NCBI GenBank assembly: GCA_964537825.1
Contig: CAZIDL010000003.1
Coordinates: 1-64,000, forward strand
Length of the DNA stretch: 64,000 nucleotides
From: CAZIDL01 sp964537825
GTDB lineage: Bacteria > Bacteroidota > Bacteroidia > Flavobacteriales_D > CAYVSK01
Reading direction: 5' to 3'
Both the position numbers and the translations under genes were made by a program. This document shows, in pieces, positions 36,021 to 44,459 of this stretch (the first letter of the stretch is position 1; each line of letters opens with the position of its first letter). Under the pieces are notes generated by a model that saw only the letters and a program-made list of their open reading frames with translations, did not search any database and was not told the origin of the DNA.

Positions 36021-36491
36021 CTAGCGATCCTCCCGGGCCCTCCGATTCGTGGAGTAGTTGATCTTGAGGGCCTTCGCTTGGCGGAGTTCCTGTTTGATAT
36101 CCGTAACGATCCCCATTTCGGTCTTCTTGTCCACTTTCAGGGAAGTGGTGATAAGGGGCCTTTCAGCTTCCTTTCTTTTCTTGCGGTTCTTTTTGACCCA
36201 GGGTTGAATATCCTTGAGGGACGCAAAAGCGTCGTCCAATTGGATCCGGGGTGCTGTCCCGTAGCGTTCATTAAAAGGAGGCCCTACGTAAATATAGTCT
36301 ACGAGGGATTTCTTTTCGAGCTTGGTGACCTCGGACGCCTCGGGCTTTTCCACTCGGACCTTTCGTTCGGTCTCCCGCATCGTGGTGACCACCATGAAGA
36401 AAAAGAGGAGGATGAAGATGATGTCAGGAAGGGAGGCTGTGCTTATCTCCTGTCTCCCGCGTCCTTTTCCTTTGCTTTTGAACTTGGACAT
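36021..36491 (-). CDS. ExbD/TolR family biopolymer transport protein (second copy)
   Basis: A 156-residue protein with a basic cytoplasmic N terminus, one membrane helix (about 22-42) carrying the functional Asp in LPDIIFILLFF, and a periplasmic domain. ExbD works with ExbB to pass proton-motive force to TonB-type systems. The periplasmic part (GxxPRIQLDDAF, LKVDKKTEMGIVTDIKQELRQA) fits the family. It is the last gene of a four-gene minus operon, 21 nt after the other ExbD. Confidence 0.88.
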   Translation of the reverse strand: MSKFKSKGKGRGRQEISTASLPDIIFILLFFFMVVTTMRETERKVRVEKPEASEVTKLEKKSLVDYIYVGPPFNERYGTAPRIQLDDAFASLKDIQPWVKKNRKKRKEAERPLITTSLKVDKKTEMGIVTDIKQELRQAKALKINYSTNRRAREDR

Positions 36492-36512
36492 GACCTTCGT
36501 CCCGTTTGCTTA

Positions 36513-37241
36513 CTATTTACCCACTTCGGTAGGTTCAGCTTCTGAGATCCGCTGCGGAAACTTTTGACGGACCGCTTTAATGTACTTCTGATGTTTGACG
36601 TTGCTGGGATCCAATTCGTCGTGCGAGTCGAACCGTTGGAATGCCGGGTCGTTCTTGACCAATTCGTTCCGGAGTTCGTTGATAGCGGCCGCTAATTCGT
36701 TCTGAACCTGGATGTACATATCGTAAGACGTTCCCCGGTCGTTCCGCAAAGAGATGAGCGCGTCCTTAGGGATCGTTTTGAACTTGCCCATCAATTCCAC
36801 GGCCTTCTTCCGCTCCTTCCATTTCTTCAACTCCATTTTGATGGGCTGTTTATCGCTCTCATCCGCTTGTGCCAGCTTTGACTCCAGGGAGGAGATCTTT
36901 TGCTTGCACTTTTCCATGGTTACGACCTGGAGCTTCGGAAGGTCTTTGCTGTTCGTAGGATTCGTGAAGAAGCGTTTGGTGGCTTCCTTGAGCTGGGATA
37001 GGTTCATGAGCTCTTCCTCCACGAGCAATTGATCCTGCCGATTCACCTTCACCTTGAAAATGTTCCGCTCCGTCACATCAGGGGGGTCGACCTCCTCGGT
37101 GGGTGGTGGTAATTGCCGAAGGATCCCCTCGTCCATGTCCATAGTGGTCGTCACGAGGAAAAAGATGAGGAGCAGAAATGCGATGTCGGCCATAGGGCCG
37201 GCGTTCACATCCCCGGGACCTTCTCTTCTCTTCCGGCTCAT
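36513..37241 (-). CDS. ExbD/TolR family biopolymer transport protein (long copy)
   Basis: A 242-residue ExbD, longer than the usual 140. The N-terminal helix (about 15-37) includes MADIAFLLLIFFLVTTTM with the membrane Asp. The periplasmic domain contains an inserted Lys/Glu-rich helical segment (about 95-150) before the usual C-terminal RNDRGTSYDMYIQVQNEL region. Such paired short and long ExbD genes are common in Bacteroidota. The start is 3 nt after the preceding membrane-protein gene. Confidence 0.88.
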   Translation of the reverse strand: MSRKRREGPGDVNAGPMADIAFLLLIFFLVTTTMDMDEGILRQLPPPTEEVDPPDVTERNIFKVKVNRQDQLLVEEELMNLSQLKEATKRFFTNPTNSKDLPKLQVVTMEKCKQKISSLESKLAQADESDKQPIKMELKKWKERKKAVELMGKFKTIPKDALISLRNDRGTSYDMYIQVQNELAAAINELRNELVKNDPAFQRFDSHDELDPSNVKHQKYIKAVRQKFPQRISEAEPTEVGK

Positions 37242-37244
37242 GGT

Positions 37245-37694
37245 CTAGCTTTTGCTTCCTTTGATGAGGCGAGCGACTTCCGATACGATGATGGCCAGGA
37301 TGGCCAGCCCGAGGAAAACATAGATCGCGATGATCCCTCCTCCGATGACCTGTGACTGGGAAGCAGAGATCTCGTAAAAGTCCGCTCCATGGGTGGATGC
37401 CATGTTGTAGGCTATCAGCAGGATCCCGCCGAAGATCAGAACACCGACCAAAGAAGGCAGGGAACGCTTGAAGTTCACCACGAACTGATAAAGCGTAAAG
37501 AGAACGGCGCCTCCACCGCAGATGGCCACTGCTATGTAAGCCACTTGAAGCGCATAGCTCACTTGTTCCCCTTGGTTGCCGACGATGTCCTGGCCTGTGA
37601 TGATGAAAGCCGCAAGCGCCCCTCCGAGCAAGACGAGCGCCGTCTTCAGGAGGTTCAGGACCATCTTGAGATTGCGATACTCCATAGCGATCAC
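37245..37694 (-). CDS. four-helix membrane protein of the exb operon, unknown function
   Basis: A 149-residue integral membrane protein with four hydrophobic helices (about 10-30, 45-70, 78-98 and 115-138) and no signal peptide. It sits between exbB and the first exbD, overlapping exbB by 4 nt (ATGA) and ending 3 nt before exbD, so it is firmly part of the operon. I know no function for it. Its position suggests an accessory subunit of the proton-channel complex, which is inference. Equivalent small membrane proteins are found between exbB and exbD in other Bacteroidota. Confidence 0.85.
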   Translation of the reverse strand: MIAMEYRNLKMVLNLLKTALVLLGGALAAFIITGQDIVGNQGEQVSYALQVAYIAVAICGGGAVLFTLYQFVVNFKRSLPSLVGVLIFGGILLIAYNMASTHGADFYEISASQSQVIGGGIIAIYVFLGLAILAIIVSEVARLIKGSKS

Positions 37695-38581
37695 TGATCG
37701 TTTTGACGACTAGCGATGTTGTGCTTGACCAAGAGGTCAACGAGCGAGATGGAGGCATCTTCCATGTCGTTCACCATGCTGTCGACCTTCGAAACGATGT
37801 AGTTGTAGAAGATCTGAAGGAGGATCCCCACCATGAGACCGGAGACCGTCGTGATCAAGGCCTTCTGAATACCCGAGGCGACGATCTGGGGGGAAATATT
37901 GTTCTGCTGAGCGATGTTGTCGAATGCTTCGATCATGCCGAAGACCGTTCCCATAAATCCGAGCATCGGAGCGATCGCGATGAAGAGTTGGATCCAGGAG
38001 AGCCCTTTCTCCAGCAATCCCATCTGAACCCCTCCGTAGGATATTACCGATTTTTCTACCACATCAACCCCTTCGTGGGAGCGATCCAGTCCTTGATAGA
38101 AGATGCTTGCGATCGGGCCTTTGGTCTGTCGGCAGACCTTTTTGGCCTCTTCTACCCCTCCGCTGGCTAAAGCACTCTCGATGCGGTTGAGAAGCTTCTC
38201 CGTATTGGTAGTGGATACGTTCAGGTAGATGATCCTTTCTATCGAGAGGGCGAGCCCGACGATCAGGCAAAGAAGAACGAAGGCCATGAAACGAGGGCCT
38301 CCTTCGATGAACTTGTTCTTGATGACCTGATGGATCGTCTCTTCCTTTTTCACTTTCTTGTCGCCTTCCTTTCCGGAGTCAGCCATAGCTGCACCGCTCG
38401 TATCGCTAGCGCTGGTGTCCTGGGAGGCCATGGCACTATCGCTGGAAGCCGTGTCGCTCGCTGCAGCGGTCGTATCCTCCTGGTTGCCTGTGGTATCTTG
38501 AGCGACCACTGGTCGTGCAGGAAGGAGGGATAAGAAAAGGAGGATCGCTGGGATCGATGAAAGGAACTGCTTGGTCTTCAT
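37691..38581 (-). CDS. MotA/TolQ/ExbB proton channel family protein
   Basis: A 296-residue ExbB-like inner-membrane protein. A signal-like hydrophobic N terminus (about 8-27) and a low-complexity Thr/Ser/Ala/Asp region (about 28-72) precede the ExbB core. Three channel helices follow (about 100-120, 200-225 and 240-265), with GLALSIERIIYL, APMLGFMGTVFGMIEAF and TTVSGLMVGILLQIFYNYI, the conserved family blocks. With the ExbDs it forms a proton-driven motor. It is the first gene of the operon; tRNA-Ser lies just upstream on the same strand. Confidence 0.93.
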   Translation of the reverse strand: MKTKQFLSSIPAILLFLSLLPARPVVAQDTTGNQEDTTAAASDTASSDSAMASQDTSASDTSGAAMADSGKEGDKKVKKEETIHQVIKNKFIEGGPRFMAFVLLCLIVGLALSIERIIYLNVSTTNTEKLLNRIESALASGGVEEAKKVCRQTKGPIASIFYQGLDRSHEGVDVVEKSVISYGGVQMGLLEKGLSWIQLFIAIAPMLGFMGTVFGMIEAFDNIAQQNNISPQIVASGIQKALITTVSGLMVGILLQIFYNYIVSKVDSMVNDMEDASISLVDLLVKHNIASRQNDQ

Positions 38582-38628
38582 TTTATGCGGATTTTGCTGG
38601 AACAGGTTCTTCGCTGCATTTCAGCATG

Positions 38629-38717
38629 CGGAGAGAGAGGGATTCGAACCCTCGATACCCCGTGAAGGGTATACACGCTTTCCAGGCGTGCGCCTTCGAC
38701 CGCTCGGCCATCTCTCC
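38629..38717 (-). tRNA. tRNA-Ser (GGA)
   Basis: A complete class II tRNA on the minus strand, 89 nt without encoded CCA. Acceptor GGAGAGA pairs with TCTCTCC, discriminator G at 38629. The T arm is GAGGG-TTCGAAT-CCCTC. The long variable arm (TACCCTTCACGGGGTA) supports serine. Anticodon GGA is at plus-strand 38681-38683. Confidence 0.96.
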
Positions 38718-38806
38718 GTTCCACGTCCCGGACTGTGCCCAGCCCTTGGACGGCTGCCAAAAGTAATAAAAAGCACGGGATGTCAAAACATAGCGCTTTT
38801 GCGTTC

Positions 38807-39862
38807 TCATCCCTTGGGATCAGCGGATGATGCGGGGGTTAGCTCTCCCCGAAGCGGTTCAGCTAGTCGTTCCCTCAAAGTTGCTGGCGAGGGATCATCC
38901 CCCAGAAGCACCATCGATTTCGTAACAGCGGCTTCAAGGGTCATGTCCCTTCCTTCGATCACACCGCTCCGCTCCAGCTCAGCACTGGCTTCGTAATAAC
39001 CTTGCAAGGAAGGTCCTGCCCGGCATTGGGTGATATTGAGCACAGTGAGCCCTCCTTCGATAGCTGCTTCCACCCGTTCGCGGAACCATGGAAAGGTCGG
39101 CGCATTGCCGGCCCCGAAGGTCTGAAGCACCAACACCTTCAACCCTGATGCGGTGAGCACTCGTTCCACGTCCTGCTTCCGGATGCCGGGGAAAAGGGTC
39201 AGAATACTGATAGCATCCCCGAGCGACGGTCGCACCCGGAAAGGTCCTTTGGGTAACGGTAAAACGTATTCCCGATGGATCTGGATCCGGACACCGACCG
39301 TTCCAAGCGAGGGGTGGTTGTCCGAGCGAAATGCATCGAAATGTTCCGCATTGAACTTGTAGGTTCGGTTCCCGCGCAGTAGTTTGGACTCGAAATAGAT
39401 CGCTACTTCAGGTACGAGCGGCACCCCGTCCTCATAACTTGAAGCGATCTCGATGGCGGTTAAAAGGTTCTCCTTAGCGTCCGTTCGAAGGATCTCCATC
39501 GGCAATTGAGATCCCGTTAGGATAACAGGTTTCCCTAATCCCTCGAACATGAAACTGAGGGCGGAGGCCGTGTAGGCCATGGTATCGGTCCCGTGAAGGA
39601 TCACAAAGCCATCGAAGGCCTCGTACTGCCTTTCGATGATAGCCGCCAACTCCTTCCACACTTCAGGGGTCATGTCCGAAGAGTCGATCGGCTCTTCAAA
39701 AGCATGACTGTCGAGCGTGAGATCGAGCTTATCGAGTTCGGGGACCTGGGCTCGCAGTTCACTCAGTTGGGCGGGTCGCAGGGTCCCGCTCTCGGGGTCC
39801 CTGGTCATCCCGATCGTTCCACCGGTATAGATGAGCAGGACCGATCGCTGCTTCCCCATCAA
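38807..39862 (-). CDS. ansA: type I L-asparaginase
   Basis: A 351-residue enzyme hydrolysing asparagine to aspartate and ammonia. It has no signal peptide, as expected of cytoplasmic type I. The first catalytic threonine is in LIYTGGTIGMT near the N terminus, and the second in ILHGTDTMAYTASALS (about 90-105). The C-terminal domain has the usual FGAGNAP region. It overlaps the upstream tatD-like gene by 4 nt, so both are one transcript. Aspartate from this reaction could feed PanD, although that link is only metabolic. Confidence 0.95.
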   Translation of the reverse strand: MMGKQRSVLLIYTGGTIGMTRDPESGTLRPAQLSELRAQVPELDKLDLTLDSHAFEEPIDSSDMTPEVWKELAAIIERQYEAFDGFVILHGTDTMAYTASALSFMFEGLGKPVILTGSQLPMEILRTDAKENLLTAIEIASSYEDGVPLVPEVAIYFESKLLRGNRTYKFNAEHFDAFRSDNHPSLGTVGVRIQIHREYVLPLPKGPFRVRPSLGDAISILTLFPGIRKQDVERVLTASGLKVLVLQTFGAGNAPTFPWFRERVEAAIEGGLTVLNITQCRAGPSLQGYYEASAELERSGVIEGRDMTLEAAVTKSMVLLGDDPSPATLRERLAEPLRGELTPASSADPKG

Positions 39863-40629
39863 ATACCGAAAAGGTCGCGCGAATTCTCCGTGGTGACCTC
39901 CGCTATTTCCTTGGGAGTGGTCCCGTGAACTTCTGCCATCCGTTCTGCGATGTGGAGCAAATAAGAGGATTCGTTCCGGTCACCGCGGTTCGGATCAGGA
40001 GCCAGGTAAGGAGCATCGGTCTCCAGGACCATGTGGTCCAGCCCGATCTTTTCTACTACGCCGTCCAGCTCGGCATTCTTGAAGGTCAGGATCCCTCCGA
40101 TACCTATGAGAAATCCCCCGAGGGCGATAATATCCTCAGCATCCTCCAGGTCACCGGTGAAGCAATGAAATACCCCCTTCAGCGAGGCGTCGTTCATTTC
40201 CTCTACGATATCGAAGGTCTCTCGGAAGGAATTTCGGACGTGGATCACGATGGGAAGGCCATGGGCTTTTGCCAGGTCGATCTGACGCCGAAAGGCCTGT
40301 CGCTGCTCTTCAGCATAAGTGCTGTCCCAGTAAAAGTCCAGCCCGATCTCGCCGACCGCACAATATCCGCCTTTGTCTAGTTCCTCTTCTACGTGCTCGA
40401 TGGCCTTTTCCCATTTATCATCGACCGATCCCGGATGGAGGCCCATCATGGGAAAGCAATTGTCCGGATAAGCTTCGGCGAGGGCATTCATCTTTTCAGT
40501 GGTCGTAGGATCGATGTTCGGGAGAAAGATCCTTTCAACCCCTGCTTTGAAAGCCCTTTGGAGCATTTCATCCCGATCCTCTGCGAATTCATCTGCATAG
40601 AGGTGGGCATGGGTGTCCGTGAGCATCAT
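39859..40629 (-). CDS. TatD family metal-dependent hydrolase (DNase)
   Basis: A 256-residue TIM-barrel hydrolase. Metal ligands are visible as DTHAHL at the N terminus, the Glu in AVGEIGLDFYWD, His in IVIHVRNS, His in VFHCFTG, and Asp in LETDAPYL. TatD proteins are 3'-5' exonucleases involved in DNA repair or quality control. The start may be Met1 (40629) or Met2 (40626). It ends in a 4-nt overlap with ansA. The divergent glycosyltransferase gene begins about 110 nt away. Confidence 0.94.
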   Translation of the reverse strand: MMLTDTHAHLYADEFAEDRDEMLQRAFKAGVERIFLPNIDPTTTEKMNALAEAYPDNCFPMMGLHPGSVDDKWEKAIEHVEEELDKGGYCAVGEIGLDFYWDSTYAEEQRQAFRRQIDLAKAHGLPIVIHVRNSFRETFDIVEEMNDASLKGVFHCFTGDLEDAEDIIALGGFLIGIGGILTFKNAELDGVVEKIGLDHMVLETDAPYLAPDPNRGDRNESSYLLHIAERMAEVHGTTPKEIAEVTTENSRDLFGI

Positions 40630-40701
40630 GGAGCGATCTTGATCTTGGTTTTAAAGAAAGACTGAAGCGTATAAGGTGGGTCCTGATCTTGGAAGCTACG
40701 C

Positions 40702-40709
40702 TATATTGG
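40702..40709 (+). promoter_or_regulatory. -7-like box (TATATTGG) for the family 9 glycosyltransferase
   Basis: TAnnTTGG located 29 nt before GTG 40739. It lies downstream of the longest-frame start (40676), favouring the later start. Confidence 0.35.
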
Positions 40710-40738
40710 CCCCGAAAATAGGAGATCGTAAGGGATCC

Positions 40739-41743
40739 GTGAAAAAAGTCCTCTTCATAAGGTTCAGTTCGATCGGTGATATCGTCCTCACAACACCCTT
40801 GATAAGGGTGTTGAAAGGATCCTATCAGGAACCCGTCGAGTTGCATTTCCTCCTAAAAGGCCATTTCCGGGAGATCCTTCGCCATCACCCCAAAGTGGAC
40901 CGGATCCATAGTTGGGAGAAGGGAAAGGAACAGGAACTGCTTCGGGAACTCAGGCAGGAAGGTTTTGACCATGTTGTCGACCTGCAGCGGAGCCTTCGTT
41001 CCCTTAGGATCCGCGCTCTTCTGAAACGTCCCACCTCCACCTTTCCCAAGCTGAACAAGGAGAAATGGATGCTCGTGAACCTCGGCATCGATCAGCTTCC
41101 GGACCTTCACGTGGTCGACCGCTACTTTCGTGCGCTCCGTGTCTTTGGATTGAATAACGATGAAAGGGGACTGGACTATTTCATTCCCCCCGAAGAAGAG
41201 ATCTCCCCTGAAAAGTTCGGGGCACAGGCTGGGGACCCCTTTGTCAGCTTTTCCATCGGTGGGGCTCATGCGACCAAGCAGCTTCCCGAGGAGCGGATCG
41301 TGGAGCTTTGTCGCCGCATCGACCTACCTGTCCTTCTCCTGGGGGGAAAGGAGGACCGGGAACGGGGTGCTCGTATCGCAGGAGCTAGTGGAGCTGGCGT
41401 TGTGGATCTGACCGGGCAGCTCAGTATTTCGGGATCCGCTTCCCTCATCCGCCAGAGCGCTGCTGTTCTTACACACGATACGGGGATGATGCATATTGCA
41501 GCAGCCTTTAAAAGGCCGATCCTTTCCTTTTGGGGGAACACGGTCCCGGCGTTCGGTATGACCCCCTATATGCCCGGTTATGAAGATCGCTCTCATATTT
41601 TCGAGGTGAAGGGGCTTTCCTGTCGGCCTTGTTCCAAACTTGGTCATCCGGCTTGCCCCAAGGAACATTTCCGCTGCATGTGGGGTATCGATCCGGAACA
41701 AGTACTGAAAACCCTCGATCAGGTGATACGAAAAGGCGAGTGA
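40739..41743 (+). CDS. glycosyltransferase family 9 (heptosyltransferase-like)
   Basis: A 334-residue GT-B enzyme of the WaaC/WaaF family, adding heptose or a related sugar to lipopolysaccharide core at the cytoplasmic side of the inner membrane. The N-terminal FIRFSSIGDIVLTTP is the family signature, and the C-terminal half has LTHDTGMMHIAAAFKRP with the ADP-sugar-binding region. Start GTG 40739 (VKKVLFIRFSS) matches the usual family beginning; residues before it have no family likeness. RfaE2 in this window would make a donor. It is convergent with the thioesterase gene (6-nt gap). Confidence 0.92.
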   Translation: MKKVLFIRFSSIGDIVLTTPLIRVLKGSYQEPVELHFLLKGHFREILRHHPKVDRIHSWEKGKEQELLRELRQEGFDHVVDLQRSLRSLRIRALLKRPTSTFPKLNKEKWMLVNLGIDQLPDLHVVDRYFRALRVFGLNNDERGLDYFIPPEEEISPEKFGAQAGDPFVSFSIGGAHATKQLPEERIVELCRRIDLPVLLLGGKEDRERGARIAGASGAGVVDLTGQLSISGSASLIRQSAAVLTHDTGMMHIAAAFKRPILSFWGNTVPAFGMTPYMPGYEDRSHIFEVKGLSCRPCSKLGHPACPKEHFRCMWGIDPEQVLKTLDQVIRKGE

Positions 41744-41749
41744 AGTTCC

Positions 41750-42262
41750 TTACTGGAACATCGCCTTGATCTCGGTCGCTTGTTCCGGTTTGATCTTTCC
41801 TGCAAGAAGAAGGCTTAATTGCCGCCGCTGAAGAGCATCCTGATAGCGCTGTTTTTCCTCCTCGGTCTCTGGTAACAGCTGCGGCACTTCGATCGGGTCC
41901 CCCATTTGATCCACCGCCACGAAGATGTAGTTCGCTTCGTTGCACTTTTTCTGTTCCCCGGTCCGATGGTGTTCCACCCACACCTCGATGAAGACCTCCA
42001 TCGAAGAAGTGAATGCACGGGAGACCTTTGCTTCAAGGGTCACGATGTCTCCGAGTGCGATGGAATGCTGAAAGGAAACGTTGTTGACCGAAGCTGTAAC
42101 GACCACTCGCTTGCAATGGCGATGAGCTGATATGGCCGCCGTAACGTCCATCCAATTGAGGAGCTGTCCTCCCATTAGATTCCCCAGCACGTTGGTCTCG
42201 TTCGGGAGCACGATATGGCTGGAGGAGGCATAACTTGCCCGGGCTGGTTTCTCTTTTTCCAT
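41750..42262 (-). CDS. acyl-CoA thioesterase (hotdog fold)
   Basis: A 170-residue protein of the YciA/ACOT7-type hotdog family, cleaving acyl-CoA to free acid and CoA. The hallmark segment is LPNETNVLGNLMGGQLLNWMD, with the catalytic Asn and Asp region in the first helix, then VNNVSFQHSIALGDIV. The C terminus is a charged Glu/Gln/Lys-rich tail. Chain-length preference cannot be told. It is a single-gene unit divergent from the HemJ-like gene. Confidence 0.92.
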   Translation of the reverse strand: MEKEKPARASYASSSHIVLPNETNVLGNLMGGQLLNWMDVTAAISAHRHCKRVVVTASVNNVSFQHSIALGDIVTLEAKVSRAFTSSMEVFIEVWVEHHRTGEQKKCNEANYIFVAVDQMGDPIEVPQLLPETEEEKQRYQDALQRRQLSLLLAGKIKPEQATEIKAMFQ

Positions 42263-42336
42263 AGCGAGCCCGAAGGAAGCTGAAATTTCCCGATCCGCCC
42301 CTTCTTCTTTAACTTGCAGCCGCTTAACCTTCGCTC

Positions 42337-42939
42337 ATGAGCTACGAGGTCCTGAAAGCCCTTCACATCATCTTCGTGGTCACCTGGTTCTCCGGACTCT
42401 TCTACATGGTCAGGCTTTTCGTCTACCATCGTGAATCCTACGATGAGGACGAATTCAGCCAGCGGGTCCTTCAGCAGCAGTACAAAGTGATGGAGAAGCG
42501 CCTATGGTACGGGATCGCATGGCCTTCCATGGTGCTCGCCCTCTTTTTCGGCATTTGGATGCTGATCGAGCGCCCCGCCCTGTTGGGTCGACCGTTCATG
42601 CATCTCAAGCTGGGCATGGTATTTCTCCTCATGCTCTATCATGTCCTGGACCATTACCTCTTCCTCCTGTTTCAAAAGGATCGGGTCCGGTATTCAGGTT
42701 TCAAGCTTCGGATCTGGAACGAGGTTGCGACCATCTTCCTCGTTTCCATCGTCTTCATCGTGGTACTCCGCGACAGCATCGATTGGCTTTGGGGGACCTT
42801 AGGGATATTGATCTTTGCCCTGGCCTTGTATCTGGCCGTTCTGCTTTATCGTCGGATCAGAGGCGGGAAAGGTGCAGGAAGTACTAGCGGACCGGATCAG
42901 AAAGGAGAAAAAGGAACGACCGATGTTACGGAAAGGTGA
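42337..42939 (+). CDS. hemJ: CopD/HemJ family membrane protein (probable protoporphyrinogen oxidase)
   Basis: A 200-residue inner-membrane protein with four to five helices. The family features are the N-terminal LKALHIIFVVTWFSGLFYM with a heme-coordinating His and a conserved Arg/His-rich loop (RLFVYHRES), plus KLGMVFLLMLYHVLDHY. HemJ oxidises protoporphyrinogen IX to protoporphyrin IX in heme synthesis in organisms lacking HemG or HemY. The C-terminal tail after the last helix is variable and Gly/Lys-rich and overlaps the peroxiredoxin start by 17 nt. Confidence 0.87.
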   Translation: MSYEVLKALHIIFVVTWFSGLFYMVRLFVYHRESYDEDEFSQRVLQQQYKVMEKRLWYGIAWPSMVLALFFGIWMLIERPALLGRPFMHLKLGMVFLLMLYHVLDHYLFLLFQKDRVRYSGFKLRIWNEVATIFLVSIVFIVVLRDSIDWLWGTLGILIFALALYLAVLLYRRIRGGKGAGSTSGPDQKGEKGTTDVTER

Positions 42940-43387
42940 TCATGCACCGGATATCAGCCTGACCGATGAGAGCGGGGAATGGGTCGTTCTTTCAGAGCTC
43001 TGGGAGAGCTCGATGCTCGTGCTCTTCTTTTATCCAAAGGATCATACGCTCGGTTGTGCGCAGGAAGCCTGTGCTTTCAGAGATGGTTATACGGAGCTTC
43101 GTGAGGCGGGGGCTGAGGTGATAGGGGTCAGTGCTGACGATGCGAGTTCTCACAGGCGGTTCCGGAAAGAGCACAGCTTGCCTTACCGCTTGCTGAGCGA
43201 TGATAAAGGCGAAGCCCGAAAAGCCTTTGGGGTCGGAAAGAGCATGGGGGTATTACCGGCCCGGGTCACCTTTGTTATCGATCGGGAAGGGAAGGTCCGT
43301 TCGGTCCTTAATTCCCAGTTCCAATTCCGGAAACACTTCAGGAGAGCTCTTCGGACGGTGCAAGAGTTGAAGGCTCAGGGCCAGTGA
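42923..43387 (+). CDS. bcp: thioredoxin-dependent peroxiredoxin (BCP/PrxQ type)
   Basis: A 154-residue peroxidase reducing hydrogen peroxide and lipid peroxides with thioredoxin. The motif PKDHTLGC fits PxxxTxxC with the peroxidatic Cys, and the resolving Cys five residues later (GCAQEAC) is the PrxQ layout. ATG 42923 (MLRKGDHAPDISL) matches the family start; the longer frame runs through the hemJ tail. Its 3' end overlaps the convergent HU-SPOR gene by 13 nt. Usual family sequences have TPGCT here; Leu and Ala replace Pro and Thr. Confidence 0.94.
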   Translation: MLRKGDHAPDISLTDESGEWVVLSELWESSMLVLFFYPKDHTLGCAQEACAFRDGYTELREAGAEVIGVSADDASSHRRFRKEHSLPYRLLSDDKGEARKAFGVGKSMGVLPARVTFVIDREGKVRSVLNSQFQFRKHFRRALRTVQELKAQGQ

Positions 43388-44445
43388 AGGAGCCAGGCCT
43401 TTGGCATGGTCCCACGGGCTTTTGTCAATCCCTCCAGCGCGTTCTCCTTTTCTGAATAAGCATCGAAAGCTACCACGTGAAGGCCGTTGCGCTTGCGGTC
43501 CAGGATCCGAGCAGGGAAGCCGTTCCGTTCCAGCCGCTTGACCCTTCCTTTCGCATTCGCCTTCACTTCGAAACACCCTCCAACGACGAAGTAAGAAGCC
43601 CGTTCGTCTTTGGATGCTTTTTCGTTCTCCGCCACGGCCGTGTTGTCCCGGACCACCATGTAATCACGTCCATCCGGTTCCAAGCGGAATCTGAAGGGAA
43701 GTTCCTTTTCCTCCTTTTCAGGGAAGTCCACCGTGAATGAGGGAAAAGAGCTTTCATTTCGGGGGACGTAGTGGGCTTCTTCGCTGTTACCGATCCAAAA
43801 GAGCTCGGAAAAGTTGGCCCCCTCTTGCAGTACTTTCATCCGGATCGCTCCGAATCCAATGACCAAGAGCAAAGGGATCACCACGGCTGCGATCCGTTTC
43901 AAGGGCATTCCTGTGCTGATCATAGGTCCCCTTCTCTCCTCCTTCTTCTCTTCTTCTTCGAAGGGAGGCTTCTTTTCTCTTTCTTCTTGCTCATCCCTAT
44001 CTTTTTCAGGGATGGGGGTCATTTTCCTTACAGGCCGAACGTAAAAGCTCGGGAGCCCATACCCGGATGGTTCGAGCTCCGGTTCGGGGTCGGGTTCGAA
44101 GTGGGTCCGGTCCTCTTCATCCCGATAAAGGATCCCGATCCCTTCAAGTTCGATACGCCCGAAGCGGTGAAGGCTCTCTTTCCATTCATCGGCTGCTTCC
44201 CGGATCCTTCTTTTGGCGTTCTCGAAATCGGTCCCTTCCGTTCTTAGGATCTGTTCGGCCAGGAGTCCGTCCTCCTTATCGAGGCTTTGGTTGAAAGAGA
44301 GGGTGCAGGAAGGGGGAAGGAAGAGGTCCCGGTCGCGATCGATACGGGCAGGGACCCGCTCCTTTACAAAACCACCGAAACCTGGGATAAAGGCCCGGTC
44401 GTGGTCTCTCAGGAGCGTACGGATATGGGTGGAAAGTTCTTCCAT
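43375..44445 (-). CDS. HU-domain/SPOR-domain transmembrane protein
   Basis: A 356-residue protein. The cytoplasmic N terminus (about 1-115) is a CCDC81-like prokaryotic HU (DNA-binding-fold) domain with FIPGFGGFVKE. An acidic linker (about 117-172) leads to one membrane helix (about 184-202). The periplasmic C terminus holds a SPOR domain (about 284-354, YFVVGGCFEVKANAK to the end), which binds denuded peptidoglycan glycans. The layout could tie the chromosome to the division site wall. This arrangement is known in Bacteroidota but its function is not settled. It lies 14 nt after kdsB, likely the same transcript. Confidence 0.9.
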   Translation of the reverse strand: MEELSTHIRTLLRDHDRAFIPGFGGFVKERVPARIDRDRDLFLPPSCTLSFNQSLDKEDGLLAEQILRTEGTDFENAKRRIREAADEWKESLHRFGRIELEGIGILYRDEEDRTHFEPDPEPELEPSGYGLPSFYVRPVRKMTPIPEKDRDEQEEREKKPPFEEEEKKEERRGPMISTGMPLKRIAAVVIPLLLVIGFGAIRMKVLQEGANFSELFWIGNSEEAHYVPRNESSFPSFTVDFPEKEEKELPFRFRLEPDGRDYMVVRDNTAVAENEKASKDERASYFVVGGCFEVKANAKGRVKRLERNGFPARILDRKRNGLHVVAFDAYSEKENALEGLTKARGTMPKAWLLHWP

Positions 44446-44459
44446 AGCTTCCTTACAAA

